DNA of 64,000 nt from CAZBLK01 sp964492715 (GCA_964492715.1 CAZBLK010000013.1:8073-72072), one strand, 5' to 3'; shown: positions 33,445 through 42,346, counted from the first letter of the stretch. Numbers and translations are program-made. Notes: generated by a model not told the origin, from the sequence alone.

Positions 33445-33744
33445 CGAGTGTCAAACTCTCAAAGCGTTAACTTATCCGAACAAATTTATAGTTTAATGCC
33501 TATAATAAGCTCCGAGGTAATCTTTAACACTAATTCGTAAGTATTACACCAAATATTAACTACATTTTACATAAATAAATTAATTGTGTCAAGTGTGATT
33601 GGACTATATTTATATATTTTTAATTGGTTTTACAATAAAAATATACCATTTAAACAATTGGAGTTGCTGAAATGATATAGCACATTTTATAAAAACCTTG
33701 CAGCAATTAACTTTTTCAATTACAAATAAACAACTACCATTTTT

Positions 33745-33774
33745 TTGACGAAATAATTTGTTTTATGTTATAAT
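33745..33774 (+). promoter_or_regulatory. sigma-70-type promoter of the DUF4015 gene
   Basis: TTGACG (33745-33750), an 18-base spacer and a perfect TATAAT (33769-33774), about 40 bp before the start codon. Confidence 0.75.
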
Positions 33775-33815
33775 AAAAACACTGTAAAAAAATGAATTCA
33801 AAAAGGAATGTGCAT

Positions 33816-35048
33816 ATGCCGAAGATTAAACAAAAGCTTTTTGTTGCAGCGCTAGTTACACTTACAATGCTTACAGCGTGCGGCAATACGCAGCAAACAT
33901 TTTCAAACCAAAGTGACTTGGAGCAGGCAGAAGCAACCGAGCAAGCTTCAGAACAGCCAGAAGGTGAAGGGGAGTCTACACCAATTTTGCTTGCACAAGA
34001 TTACATAGAAGCACAACCAATTAACTACTTGCTTTACAAAAAACAGCCGCCAAGTGTGAAAGCTATTTATGTTTCAAGCAACCGTGCCGGGGCAGGGTAC
34101 ATAGACTCTTTAATTGAGCTGATAAACAAAACAGAGCTTAACGCAATGGTTATTGACGTAAAAACTGATGACGGAGCAGTTACATTTAAAAACGGAATTG
34201 CAATTGCTGATGAGCTTGAACTTTCAAACAACAACATTCCTGACATACATGAACTCATTAAAAAGCTAAAAGAAAACAACATTTATACTATAGCAAGAGT
34301 TGTTACATTCAAAGACAATGCAACACATGAAAAACTTCCAGACCTTTACATAAAAAACAAAGACGGCTCTGTTTGGCGTGACGGTAGCAAGCTTAAAAGC
34401 GGCTGGCTTAACCCCTATAATAAAGCTACTTGGGATTATGTAATGGAAATTGCTACACAAACAGCGCAGCTTGGCTTTGATGAAATTCAGTTTGACTACA
34501 TTCGCTTTGACACAGCAAAGTCGCTTAACGAGGCAGACTTCGGCGACACACAGGGCAAGTCACGTGTAGAAATTATTAACGAGTTTGCCGCATATGCTGT
34601 TGAAACACTAAAACCTTACGGCGTTTACATATCTGCCGACGTATATGGAACAATAATTAACAGTGACGTTGATGCCAAAATTGTAGGGCAAGATTACACT
34701 GCTCTTTCTCGTGTGCTTGACTACATTTGCCCAATGGTTTACCCATCGCATTATGCAAACGGTTCAATGGGCATAGAAGTACCCGACCTAAAGCCGTATG
34801 AAACTATTTTAAAGTCAATGGAAATTTCAAACGAGAGGTTGTCTGCAATTCCAGAAGGTGAGCATAGGGCAGTTGTTAGGCCGTGGCTGCAAGACTTTAC
34901 GGCTACTTGGCTTAAAGAATATATTAAATATGGCGAAAAAGAACGTGCCGAGCAAATTAAGGCAGTTTACGACGCTGGGCTTTCCGAATGGCTTTTGTGG
35001 GACGCTGGTGTAAATTATGACGCAGGGGGGCTTGAAAAAGGTGACTAA
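33816..35048 (+). CDS. lipoprotein with DUF4015 glycoside-hydrolase-like domain
   Basis: The 410-residue product has a lipobox (TMLTAC, Cys at about residue 21), so it is anchored to the outer face of the membrane. An acidic Ser/Gln/Glu linker of about 40 residues follows. The rest is a TIM-barrel-like DUF4015 domain: VKAIYVSSNRAG, MVIDVKTDDG, IARVVTFKDN, WLNPYNKATWDYVMEIA, FDEIQFDYIRFD, ISADVYGTI and YICPMVYPSHYA. Such domains are assigned to putative glycosidases; the substrate is unknown. I chose the ATG at 33816 (AAAAAGGA 8 bases upstream) over 33792. It starts a run of five genes ending in cdaA-cdaR. Confidence 0.85.
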   Translation: MPKIKQKLFVAALVTLTMLTACGNTQQTFSNQSDLEQAEATEQASEQPEGEGESTPILLAQDYIEAQPINYLLYKKQPPSVKAIYVSSNRAGAGYIDSLIELINKTELNAMVIDVKTDDGAVTFKNGIAIADELELSNNNIPDIHELIKKLKENNIYTIARVVTFKDNATHEKLPDLYIKNKDGSVWRDGSKLKSGWLNPYNKATWDYVMEIATQTAQLGFDEIQFDYIRFDTAKSLNEADFGDTQGKSRVEIINEFAAYAVETLKPYGVYISADVYGTIINSDVDAKIVGQDYTALSRVLDYICPMVYPSHYANGSMGIEVPDLKPYETILKSMEISNERLSAIPEGEHRAVVRPWLQDFTATWLKEYIKYGEKERAEQIKAVYDAGLSEWLLWDAGVNYDAGGLEKGD

Positions 35049-35499
35049 CCGTGAGAAAATAATTCTTATGACAAAGCTTGCTGTGTACGACAAACATTTG
35101 GGCAAGCACGACAAAAAGCTTGCAAAATATTTTCGGCACGACTACATTTATATTCGCAACATGTGGACCAGATTTTACGTATTAATAGGTGTTTTTGTAT
35201 TGCTACTTTTATACTGGCTGCATAAAATATATACAGTAGGAATAGATTTTTTATTGGTCGACATAAACAAGCATTTGACTGTAACAGGGATAATACTAGT
35301 TTCTGTAGTTGTTTTTTACACAGCAATTGGGACAATTAGAGGAACGTCGGAATATGAGCGTGCAAGAAAAAGACTTTCAAAATATTATGACTATTTAGAG
35401 CGGCTGAACGTAAAAAAGGCGTCGGACGATACAAATGAGGGGGCTTTTGCCGATGGAACAAGTGTTAATATTAAGAGAAGAGGCAGTAAAATTCTTTAA
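35041..35499 (+). CDS. two-helix membrane protein upstream of cdaA
   Basis: A small membrane protein of about 152 residues. Two hydrophobic helices (WTRFYVLIGVFVLLLLYWL and LTVTGIILVSVVVFYTAIGTI) lie between a basic N-terminus and a charged C-terminal tail (SEYERARKRLSKYYDYLERL). GTG at 35041 overlaps the previous stop and sits 9 bases after a G-run. An alternative ATG at 35017 lies inside the upstream gene. The 3' end overlaps the next gene by about 47 bases in another frame. Family not recognised. Confidence 0.7.
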   Translation: MTNREKIILMTKLAVYDKHLGKHDKKLAKYFRHDYIYIRNMWTRFYVLIGVFVLLLLYWLHKIYTVGIDFLLVDINKHLTVTGIILVSVVVFYTAIGTIRGTSEYERARKRLSKYYDYLERLNVKKASDDTNEGAFADGTSVNIKRRGSKIL

Positions 35500-36430
35500 G
35501 CGGTATGAGGTTGCCATTTTGTTCGGCTTGCGTTTTTTGGCAGGGGTTTTTGTTTTTAGCCTAATTGGGGGCATAGGTTACAGCTTGCCGCAATTTGATT
35601 TTTTTAAAGGCTCACTGATTTTTGTTATGCTTATGGGTTTGTTTACGGCAGTTCTTCCAGTTAATGGTGTTTACTTGCTTATAATTGCAAATGTTGGTAT
35701 TCAGCTTTCTTCATATTATGAAATTGCTTTTGTAGTTGTTTTGGCTTTGCTTCTTATACTTTTGTTTTATTCAAGGCTTGCGCCTAAAGAGGGAATTTTA
35801 ATTATACTTACTTTTTTCGGGTTTTACTTTAACGTGCCATATATTGTGCCGATATTGAGCGGGCTTTATTTTGGGCTTACTGCAATTATTCCAGTTTCGA
35901 TTGGTGTTTTTTTGTGGCAGTTTATGCCTATTGTTAAAGGTTTAATTTCCGCAGGCTCACAAACGACAGAAGCTTTTGACTTAATGGAAGCTCCAAAAAC
36001 TTTTTTTGAAATTTATTCAAATGTTACGGCTTCATTAACGAGTAACACCGACTGGATAGTTATTTCATTTATATTTGCAATGGTTATTTTAGTTGTTTAC
36101 TCTGTTTCACGACAGTCAATTAGCTATTCAAGGCAAGTGTCAATTGCGCTTGGAGGGCTTGTAAACATTGCTTGCTTTGTTATTGCAATTCTGTTTACAA
36201 ATGTTGACAAAAGTGTAGATATTTTTTCTTTAATTATATTTACAATTTTATCGTGTGCTGTTATGGTAGTTGTAACGTTTTTTGAAGTTGTTTTAGATTA
36301 TCGTAGGGCTGAACGTGTAATGTTTGAAGATGATGACAACTATTACTTTGTTAAAGTTGTGCCAAAAGTAATTATGACACAAAAAAGAAAGCCAGCTAAA
36401 AGGATTCGGCCAGAAGTAAACACAGACTGA
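35453..36430 (+). CDS. polytopic membrane protein upstream of cdaA
   Basis: A 325-residue protein with about eight hydrophobic helices (for example FGLRFLAGVFVFSLIGGIGY, IAFVVVLALLLILLFY, GVFLWQFMPIVKGLI) and a basic cytoplasmic C-terminus (QKRKPAKRIRPE). I chose ATG 35453, which follows GAGGGGG. Overlap with the preceding gene implies coupled translation. Lachnospiraceae often carry similar unnamed proteins before cdaA, as I recall, so a link to c-di-AMP signalling or wall synthesis is possible but unproven. Confidence 0.75.
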   Translation: MEQVLILREEAVKFFKRYEVAILFGLRFLAGVFVFSLIGGIGYSLPQFDFFKGSLIFVMLMGLFTAVLPVNGVYLLIIANVGIQLSSYYEIAFVVVLALLLILLFYSRLAPKEGILIILTFFGFYFNVPYIVPILSGLYFGLTAIIPVSIGVFLWQFMPIVKGLISAGSQTTEAFDLMEAPKTFFEIYSNVTASLTSNTDWIVISFIFAMVILVVYSVSRQSISYSRQVSIALGGLVNIACFVIAILFTNVDKSVDIFSLIIFTILSCAVMVVVTFFEVVLDYRRAERVMFEDDDNYYFVKVVPKVIMTQKRKPAKRIRPEVNTD

Positions 36431-36491
36431 TTATTTATTTAGAAGAAAGATTTTTACAACACAAATTATAAAGCAGAGCAGGTGAAATTAA

Positions 36492-37343
36492 GTGAACGAA
36501 ATTATTAAAAACATTTTTGCAGACATGAACCTTTCTTCATGGAGCATTTCTTCGGTTAACTTTACAGATATTATTGATATTTTAATAGTCGCTTACTTAA
36601 TTTACCGTGTTACAATTTGGTTTAAGGAAACAAGGGCTTGGTCTTTGTTTAAGGGTATAGTTGTAATTTTGTTTGTTAGTGTGTTTTCGTACTTTTTTAA
36701 ATTACATACGATTTTATGGGTTGTTCAAAATGCACTGGGTGTTGGGCTTACGGCAATTATTGTTTTGTTTCAGCCTGAGCTACGTAAGGCGTTGGAGCAA
36801 ATTGGAAAGGGCAAAATTGTTTCTCCTTTTTCGGGCAGTGATGCCGTAAAGTCAAAGCTTACTACCGCAACTGTTACGGAGGTTTTGCGTGCTGTTGTTG
36901 TTTTGTCAAAGGAGCGTACTGGGGCTTTAATTTTAATTGAGCAAGACGTTGCTTTAGGCGACCATGAAAGCACGGGCATTTCAATTGATGCAAATGTTTC
37001 AAGCCAGTTACTAATAAACATTTTTGTTGACAAAACTCCGCTGCATGACGGTGCAGTTGTAATTCGCAACAATCGCATTGCTGCTGCAACGTGCATTCTT
37101 CCGCTAACTGAAGATGAAATTGGCAGAGAGCTTGGCACAAGGCACAGGGCGGCTGTTGGTGTAAGCGAAGTTTCGGACGCTTTTGCAATTGTAGTTTCTG
37201 AAGAAACAGGTGCAATTTCTTTGGCAAGCGGTGGTAAGCTTATGCGTGGGCTTTCTTCAAACGAAATTAAAAAAATATTAAACGAGGCAGCAGAACCCGA
37301 CAAAAAGAAAAAGCTTTTTAGGAGGGACGCCCAAAATGATTAA
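36492..37343 (+). CDS. cdaA: diadenylate cyclase CdaA
   Basis: Makes c-di-AMP from two ATP at the membrane; c-di-AMP controls potassium, osmotic balance and wall homeostasis. The 283 residues contain three N-terminal helices (about 25-100) and the DAC domain. The active-site motifs DGAVVIRNNRI and GTRHRAAVG are intact, as is the FQPELRKALEQIG entry. GTG at 36492 follows GCAGGTGA. The last 8 bases overlap cdaR, its usual regulator. The common third partner glmM is not next in line here. Confidence 0.96.
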   Translation: MNEIIKNIFADMNLSSWSISSVNFTDIIDILIVAYLIYRVTIWFKETRAWSLFKGIVVILFVSVFSYFFKLHTILWVVQNALGVGLTAIIVLFQPELRKALEQIGKGKIVSPFSGSDAVKSKLTTATVTEVLRAVVVLSKERTGALILIEQDVALGDHESTGISIDANVSSQLLINIFVDKTPLHDGAVVIRNNRIAAATCILPLTEDEIGRELGTRHRAAVGVSEVSDAFAIVVSEETGAISLASGGKLMRGLSSNEIKKILNEAAEPDKKKKLFRRDAQND

Positions 37344-38637
37344 AATTATAAAAAAGTTGCTTTCAGAAAATTTGGTTTTTAAAATTGTTTCACTACTGCT
37401 TGCTATTCTTATGTGGTTTATCGTTGTAAACGAAGCAAACCCGGTTATGTCAAAGCGGTTTCGTGTTCCTCTAAACTTGCAAAATGAAGAAGTGCTTACG
37501 AAAAACAATTATGTGCTTTTAAATAGAGATGCACTTCTTTCAACACAAGTTGATTTATACATTCGTGCGCCAAAGTCGGTTATTGATTCAATGAGCATTA
37601 ACCCAGAAGGGCTTGAAGCTTTTTTGGACTTAAAGCCTATTGACATTTCAAGCTCTGACATTTTGGGTGAACCGCAGCCTTTAAGCGTAAAGTACGAGCT
37701 TCCGAATGCGTCTTGCGAAGTAGTTCGCTATTCGCCTTATTATGTTGACATAATTTTGGATAAAAACATAGAAAAGATTTTTCCTATTACGCTTGAAAAG
37801 TCGGGCGAGGTAAACTCTGCTTACATGCACCTTACGCCGCATGTTACTCCAAATTCGGTTGTAGTAAGCGGGCCTATGAGTGTTGTAAACACGATTTCAG
37901 CGGTTAAGCTTACAGTAAACCTTACTGATGCTACGTCGAATATTGAAGAAACAAATAAACTTGAGGTTTTTGACTACCTTAACAGAGATATTACAAGCAA
38001 GGTTAAGTTGGAAAACGACTCCGCAGAAGTGTTTATTCAAGTGAATAAATATGGAAAGATTACAATTAACAAGCCAACTGTTAGGGGTCAAGTCAAAGAA
38101 GGACTAGCTATTGATAAAATTGATTATGAGCCTAAATTTATTGAAGTTATAGGTGAAGAATCTGACATTGAAGCAGTTAAGTCAATTTCTTTAGAGACAA
38201 TTGACGTAGACGGGCTTTCTGAAACAAAAAGTTACACTTTTGATTTACGTTCGCTTCTTTTAGACAAAAATTTAAGCGTGAAAAACTATGCGCCGTATAA
38301 AACTGTTGTTACAGTAAAGCTTAAAGAAGAAGAAACTAGGGAATTTGAAGTTTCTACAGAGCAAATTGTAGTTAGCGGAACAGAGAAAGATGTTTTGTTT
38401 GCAGATGATTATGTTACTATAACGCTTAAAGGATATGGCGACGAGCTTGACAAGTTACTGGACGAGGGAATAAAGCTTAGTGTTGACATATCACAGTATG
38501 ACGACGACGGCAGTGGCCTTCACAATGTATTGGTGCATGTAGAGCTTCCAGATACTATTAAGCTTGTTGAACAGCCGAGAGTGGATTTAGAGTTTGTAGA
38601 TAAGATAGAAGTTAATGCAGAGGAAACACAACAATAA
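37336..38637 (+). CDS. cdaR: CdaA regulator CdaR (YbbR repeats)
   Basis: CdaR is a membrane-anchored protein that modulates CdaA. The 433 residues start with a basic stretch and one membrane helix (VFKIVSLLLAILMWFIVV), followed outside by about four YbbR repeats of 80-90 residues (for example VSGPMSVVNTISAVKLTVNLTDA, VIGEESDIEAVKSISLETIDV). Translation starts 8 bases before the cdaA stop, with AGGAGGG inside cdaA. A terminator follows, so the operon ends here. Confidence 0.93.
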   Translation: MIKIIKKLLSENLVFKIVSLLLAILMWFIVVNEANPVMSKRFRVPLNLQNEEVLTKNNYVLLNRDALLSTQVDLYIRAPKSVIDSMSINPEGLEAFLDLKPIDISSSDILGEPQPLSVKYELPNASCEVVRYSPYYVDIILDKNIEKIFPITLEKSGEVNSAYMHLTPHVTPNSVVVSGPMSVVNTISAVKLTVNLTDATSNIEETNKLEVFDYLNRDITSKVKLENDSAEVFIQVNKYGKITINKPTVRGQVKEGLAIDKIDYEPKFIEVIGEESDIEAVKSISLETIDVDGLSETKSYTFDLRSLLLDKNLSVKNYAPYKTVVTVKLKEEETREFEVSTEQIVVSGTEKDVLFADDYVTITLKGYGDELDKLLDEGIKLSVDISQYDDDGSGLHNVLVHVELPDTIKLVEQPRVDLEFVDKIEVNAEETQQ

Positions 38638-38656
38638 TTTAATACTGATATTCTAT

Positions 38657-38692
38657 GGGGGAGAAACGCTTTGAAAAAAGAGTTTCTCCCTT
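38657..38692 (+). terminator. terminator of the cdaA-cdaR operon
   Basis: GGGAGAAAC and GTTTCTCCC enclose about 14 bases and are followed by TTAATAT. Confidence 0.7.
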
Positions 38693-38731
38693 AATATAAA
38701 TATTATAATAATTTAAATTAAAACTGGCAAA

Positions 38732-38850
38732 TATAGCAATTTGAGTTTTTATAGTCACCAATCCATTTTGAGGCAAAAATATCGAACGCTTCAACGATTT
38801 TTTGACGCAAAATGGTGAACTGTTTATTCCAATCAAGATTTTTTATATCG
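38732..38850. repeat. family B palindromic repeat
   Basis: TATAGCAATTTGAG at the left, CACCAATCCATTTTG and GACGCAAAATGGTGAAC in the core. The right end has decayed (TTCCAATCAAG). It fills much of the gap between cdaR and the gerS-like gene; the rest to 38981 is featureless. Confidence 0.8.
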
Positions 38851-38981
38851 TGGCGGTGGAAGGAGCAATACCCAAAGCCGTGTTGAAGTTATATGACTAT
38901 CAGACAAAATTTGTACATAAAACCCCAAAAATAAAAGTATACATATATACAAACATTCAAACCATTATTGGAGGGGTTAAA

Positions 38982-39629
38982 ATGAAACGCATATTATATT
39001 GCGTGCTTGTTGTTTGCTTGGCTTTTGGGCTTTTTACAGGTTGCAAGCCAAAGGAAGAAACTAAGGAAAAGGCTATCGAACAGTCTACTTATGAGCAAGT
39101 TCAAAAGGCGTTAATTGGTATGCAAACTTATGTCAGCGAAGCAAGTGTCACATACATATCAAACAAAAACTCAAATACATATGAAACGCTTCAACAATGC
39201 AAGTCGTCTGGGGAATATCGTGTTGAAGTGATTTCGCCCGAGCGTGCCGCAGGAAACATTACAATTTCCGACGGTGCAGTAATTACACAGTTTAACAAAC
39301 GTATAAACGGCAAAGTGTCTATAGCAACAAAGGAAAACATGGATAGAAGCGAAATTTTTGTTACGAGCTTTGTTAAAAATTACGTTCAGTCCCAGGAGGT
39401 TTCTGTAAGCGTTGGCAACTTTGGAAGCGGCAAAGCAACTGTGCTTGAAGCTGTTATCCCTGGAAACCACCCATATTTGGCAACAGAAAAGCTTTGGGTA
39501 GACAACAAAACACTAAAGCCAGTAAAGCTTGTAGTTTACGACCCAGACGGCAGTGAACGAATTGTTGTAATGTATAAAACTTTTGAGTACAATATAGAGC
39601 TTGAAGAAACTGTATTTAAAGCAGTTTAG
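38982..39629 (+). CDS. gerS: GerS-like germination lipoprotein
   Basis: A 215-residue lipoprotein (signal peptide about 1-18, lipobox FTGC) with a LolA-like fold: YEQVQKALIGMQTYVSEASVTYISN, YRVEVISPERAAGNITISDG, YLATEKLWVDNKTLKPVKLVVYDPDG. In Clostridioides difficile the germination lipoprotein GerS is encoded directly before an alanine racemase, the same order as here, and it partners the amidase CwlD for cortex modification. Length and composition agree. Identification rests on layout and general similarity, so orthology is likely, not certain. ATG 38982 follows GGAGGGG; an upstream frame from 38802 runs through the repeat and is ignored. Confidence 0.72.
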   Translation: MKRILYCVLVVCLAFGLFTGCKPKEETKEKAIEQSTYEQVQKALIGMQTYVSEASVTYISNKNSNTYETLQQCKSSGEYRVEVISPERAAGNITISDGAVITQFNKRINGKVSIATKENMDRSEIFVTSFVKNYVQSQEVSVSVGNFGSGKATVLEAVIPGNHPYLATEKLWVDNKTLKPVKLVVYDPDGSERIVVMYKTFEYNIELEETVFKAV

Positions 39630-39637
39630 GAGGAATT

Positions 39638-40807
39638 ATGCTGGAATACCAAAGAGTTTGGGCAGAAATTAGCCTTGATAATATAGCAAAAAATGTTTTA
39701 GAGCTTCGCAAAGCTTTAGGCGACGGCGAAGAAATTATGGCAATAATAAAGGCGGATGGCTATGGGCACGGCGCAGAGGAAGCCGCAAAGGTAATGCTTT
39801 TTAATGGAGCAAAAAGCCTTGGCGTTGCAATTTGCGACGAAGGAGTAAGCCTTAGGCAAGCAAACTTTCATGTGCCAATTTTAGTTCTTGGCTACACGCC
39901 TAAGCAAAAGCTTGACGAAGTTGTTTTAAATGACTTAATTCAAACTATTTTTCGTTTTGACATGGCAAAGCATTTGTCGGATTGCGCCGTTAGGCTTGGA
40001 AAAATGGCTGAAGTGCATGTAAAAATTGACACAGGCATGGGGAGAATTGGATATTTTGCAAGTGATTGCGACATTTCGGAAATTGAACAAATTGTCAAGC
40101 TTCCAAACATTAAAGCTACTGGAATTTATACACACTTTGCTGACGCTGACAAAACAAATTCAACTTTTGTTTATGAACAGTACAACAAGTTTTGCTACGT
40201 AATTGAGCAGCTTAAAAACCGTGGCATAACGTTTGAAACAATTCATGCTGCAAACAGCGGCGCTGCTTTGGGACACAGAGAAATTAAAGCAAACGCAGTT
40301 AGAGCAGGAATTTCGCTTTACGGGCTTAAACCTTCAGAGGAAATGGGCTTTGCTGGGCTTGACTTTGCGCCCGCTATGAGCCTTAAAACAAGGATAAGTT
40401 ACGTTAAAACTTTAGAAGACGGCGTAAGCGTTGGATACGGCAGAACATATTACACAAAAGGTGAAACAGTAGTAGCGACAATACCTGTTGGCTATGCAGA
40501 CGGGTACATGCGTGCGTTAAGCAACAAAGGGCGTGTTCTTGTAAGGGGAAAGTATGCCCCGATTATCGGCAACATTTGCATGGACCAATTTATGGTAAAC
40601 GTAACAGGAATTGACGGAGTTTCGGCAGATGATGAAGTTGTTTTAATAGGTGAACAGGGCGGAAACGTAATTACAGCAGAGGAGCTTGCAAACCTTGTTG
40701 GAACGATAAACTATGAAATTGCAACAAACATTGGAAAGCGTGTTCCACGTGTTTACATTAAAAATGGTGAAACAATTAAAACACTCAATTTTTATTCTGG
40801 ATGTTAA
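39638..40807 (+). CDS. alr: alanine racemase
   Basis: PLP enzyme that makes D-alanine for peptidoglycan. The 389 residues show the PLP lysine motif IIKADGYGHGA, the H-A-A-N-S-G-A region (IHAANSGAALGH), RAGISLYGL, the catalytic Tyr in VSVGYGRTY and GNICMDQFMVNVT. TTAGGAGG precedes the ATG, 8 bases after the gerS-like stop. Linkage to that gene suggests one transcript. A mazF gene follows after decayed repeats, recalling the alr-mazEF order of Bacillus. Confidence 0.97.
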   Translation: MLEYQRVWAEISLDNIAKNVLELRKALGDGEEIMAIIKADGYGHGAEEAAKVMLFNGAKSLGVAICDEGVSLRQANFHVPILVLGYTPKQKLDEVVLNDLIQTIFRFDMAKHLSDCAVRLGKMAEVHVKIDTGMGRIGYFASDCDISEIEQIVKLPNIKATGIYTHFADADKTNSTFVYEQYNKFCYVIEQLKNRGITFETIHAANSGAALGHREIKANAVRAGISLYGLKPSEEMGFAGLDFAPAMSLKTRISYVKTLEDGVSVGYGRTYYTKGETVVATIPVGYADGYMRALSNKGRVLVRGKYAPIIGNICMDQFMVNVTGIDGVSADDEVVLIGEQGGNVITAEELANLVGTINYEIATNIGKRVPRVYIKNGETIKTLNFYSGC

Positions 40808-40818
40808 AGCTGTTTTAA

Positions 40819-40888
40819 CGATAGCGATTCCGTTTTTAATCTAAACACAAAATAATCTAAACTCAAAATGAAAAGTGGAATTGCTACA
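40819..40888. repeat. decayed family A repeat
   Basis: ATAGCGATTCCGTTTTTAAT to AAAAGTGGAATTGCTAC, about 70 bp with a core unlike the full copies. Confidence 0.5.
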
Positions 40889-40987
40889 CAATGTTTTATA
40901 AACAAAGCTTAGTTCCTGTATATATTTAAACTATGAGGGAATAATATATTAGAGAGCAAGTGACATAAAATGTCATAAGCGTAACAG

Positions 40988-41033
40988 CGCTGTTTTATCG
41001 ACAGAAATATTGATTAAAACAGAATTGCTATAG
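40988..41033. repeat. right half of a family A repeat
   Basis: CGACAGAAATATTGATTAAAA then CAGAATTGCTATA. The left half is missing. It lies 30 bp before the mazF start. Confidence 0.5.
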
Positions 41034-41062
41034 GCCTCAACAAATATACGGGAGTGAGAATC

Positions 41063-41416
41063 GTGTTAGTTAAACGAGGTGACGTATTTTATGCTGATTT
41101 AAGTCCAGTAAAAGGTTCGGAGCAGGGTGGAGTGCGTCCTGTTTTGATAATACAAAACGACATAGGCAACTATTACAGCCCAACAGTAATTTGTGCGGCA
41201 ATAACTTCACAAATTAACAAAGCAAAGCTACCAACGCACATTGAAGTGTCGAGCAAAAAATATGCAATTGAAAAAGACTCGGTAATTTTGCTTGAACAAG
41301 TGCGGACGATAGACAAAGCACGGCTAGAAGAAAAAATTTGTCGCATGGACGACGAACTTATGAGAAAGGTTGATAAGGCACTGCTTATTAGCTTCGGACT
41401 TAGTAACATTACATAA
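41063..41416 (+). CDS. mazF: MazF/NdoA-type mRNA endoribonuclease toxin
   Basis: A sequence-specific mRNA interferase of the EndoA type, 117 residues. The fold signature is clear: VKRGDVFYADLSPVKGSEQGGVRPVLIIQND, then ICAAITSQI, PTHIEV and LLEQVRTIDKARL. The catalytic Arg (GGVRPVL) and Thr (AAITSQ) are present. I start at GTG 41063, 8 bases after GGGAG. No MazE-like antitoxin frame lies between alr and mazF, where one is expected; the 250-bp gap holds repeats instead. An antitoxin may be encoded elsewhere. Confidence 0.93.
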   Translation: MLVKRGDVFYADLSPVKGSEQGGVRPVLIIQNDIGNYYSPTVICAAITSQINKAKLPTHIEVSSKKYAIEKDSVILLEQVRTIDKARLEEKICRMDDELMRKVDKALLISFGLSNIT

Positions 41417-41618
41417 AGGGTGCTTAAAAGCGTAACTTAAATTTTTTATAATATACTCTTTTGATATGAAGGGGAGGAAGCATTTTATTTTTATAATGTT
41501 TTCTCCCATAATTTTTTAATAATATTTAATATAAAACTTAATAATTTTTAATTAAATAAAAAAAGGGATTTACTAATTTGCATAGAATTTAATAATTAAA
41601 GTAAAGGAGGCGATTATA

Positions 41619-42035
41619 ATGGTTTCGTTTATCGTAGGAGAAAAAGGCTTTGGAAAATCTAAAAAATTACTTGAAATGGCAAACTCTGCGGTTGCAACTT
41701 CTGACGGGCACTTGGTATTTGTAGATTACAGCAGGGAACATATGTTCGAGCTTAATCACGACATTCGTTTAGTTGAAACAAACAGCTTCCCTATTTCCAA
41801 TTATAGGGAATTTATTGGCTTCTTGTGCGGCATTCTTTCACAAGACGGCGACATTACGGATATTTTTGTTGATGGGTTGCATAAAATTGTAAAAACTATT
41901 AACAGTGAAGACATTGCTAAGCTTTCAGAAAAGCTTATTAAGCTTTCGCAAGAAAATAGCGTTAATTTTATTATAGGCATTAGCACAAAGTTTGACGAAC
42001 TTCCAGATTCTGTTAAAGAGTTAGTTGTTCAATAG
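41619..42035 (+). CDS. small P-loop protein
   Basis: A 138-residue protein with a Walker A-like loop right at the N-terminus (VGEKGFGKSKKLL), a hydrophobic strand ending in Asp (GHLVFVDYS) and a second (ITDIFVDGLHKI) that could serve as Walker B. It is too short for most ATPases. Similar short proteins in Clostridia are loosely annotated as PilT-like, as I recall. AAAGGAGG precedes the ATG. Function unknown; ATP binding is inferred from the motif. Confidence 0.7.
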   Translation: MVSFIVGEKGFGKSKKLLEMANSAVATSDGHLVFVDYSREHMFELNHDIRLVETNSFPISNYREFIGFLCGILSQDGDITDIFVDGLHKIVKTINSEDIAKLSEKLIKLSQENSVNFIIGISTKFDELPDSVKELVVQ

Positions 42036-42046
42036 CTAACAACGTA

Positions 42047-42100
42047 GCCTAAATATTAGGCCGCTGAAGAAGCATAAAGCGGCAAGACTGCCAAAGCAGT
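42047..42100 (+). other. three closely packed hairpins after the P-loop gene
   Basis: GCCTAA/TTAGGC, GCCGCT/AGCGGC and ACTGC/GCAGT follow each other; the first two share bases and cannot form together. No T-run follows. It could be part of a structured 3' end or an unidentified small RNA. No known riboswitch consensus fits. Confidence 0.35.
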
Positions 42101-42124
42101 GGTTTGGATTTTGAGGATATGTTA

Positions 42125-42289
42125 TAGGACGTGTATGAAAAATAGCTTTTAGTGGATTTTAGAGGAAATTTTTTGAAGTGGGAGGAAGCGAAAGTTGCAC
42201 GTACCCAAAGGTACATAAGGTTTTTGCTGACGAAGCAATTCTAAAAGTTTACTAAAAAGATGCTTTAATGTATTTTTTAGCAACCCCTA
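42125..42289. repeat. family C element, long form
   Basis: TAGGACGTGTATGAAAAATAG at the left and TTTTTTAGCAACCCCTA at the right, about 165 bp. The left part shares AAAAATAGCTTTTAGTGGATTTT with the short copy at 17046. No reading frame is present. Confidence 0.6.
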
Positions 42290-42302
42290 ATGTAAAAGAA
42301 TA

Positions 42303-42341
42303 AACCCCCTTTTGTAAGAATATATTTACAAATAGGGGGTT
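42303..42341 (+). promoter_or_regulatory. hairpin that covers the ribosome site of the M23 peptidase gene
   Basis: AACCCCCT (42303-42310) pairs exactly with AGGGGGTT (42334-42341), and TGTAA pairs with TTACA inside. AGGGGG is also the ribosome site of the gene starting at 42347, 7 bases further on. When folded, the hairpin hides the site. It could alternatively end transcription, since TTGTTTT follows. Confidence 0.55.
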
Positions 42342-42346
42342 GTTTT

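Noticed and set aside
36770..37303. 177-codon minus-strand frame
   Set aside because: Antisense to the catalytic part of cdaA, without start signals.
38802..38981. Upstream start for the gerS-like lipoprotein
   Set aside because: The 60 extra codons come from the family B repeat and would bury the lipoprotein signal peptide.
42047..42100. c-di-GMP riboswitch
   Set aside because: The conserved GGGACGCAAAGCC-type core is absent; only generic hairpins are seen.
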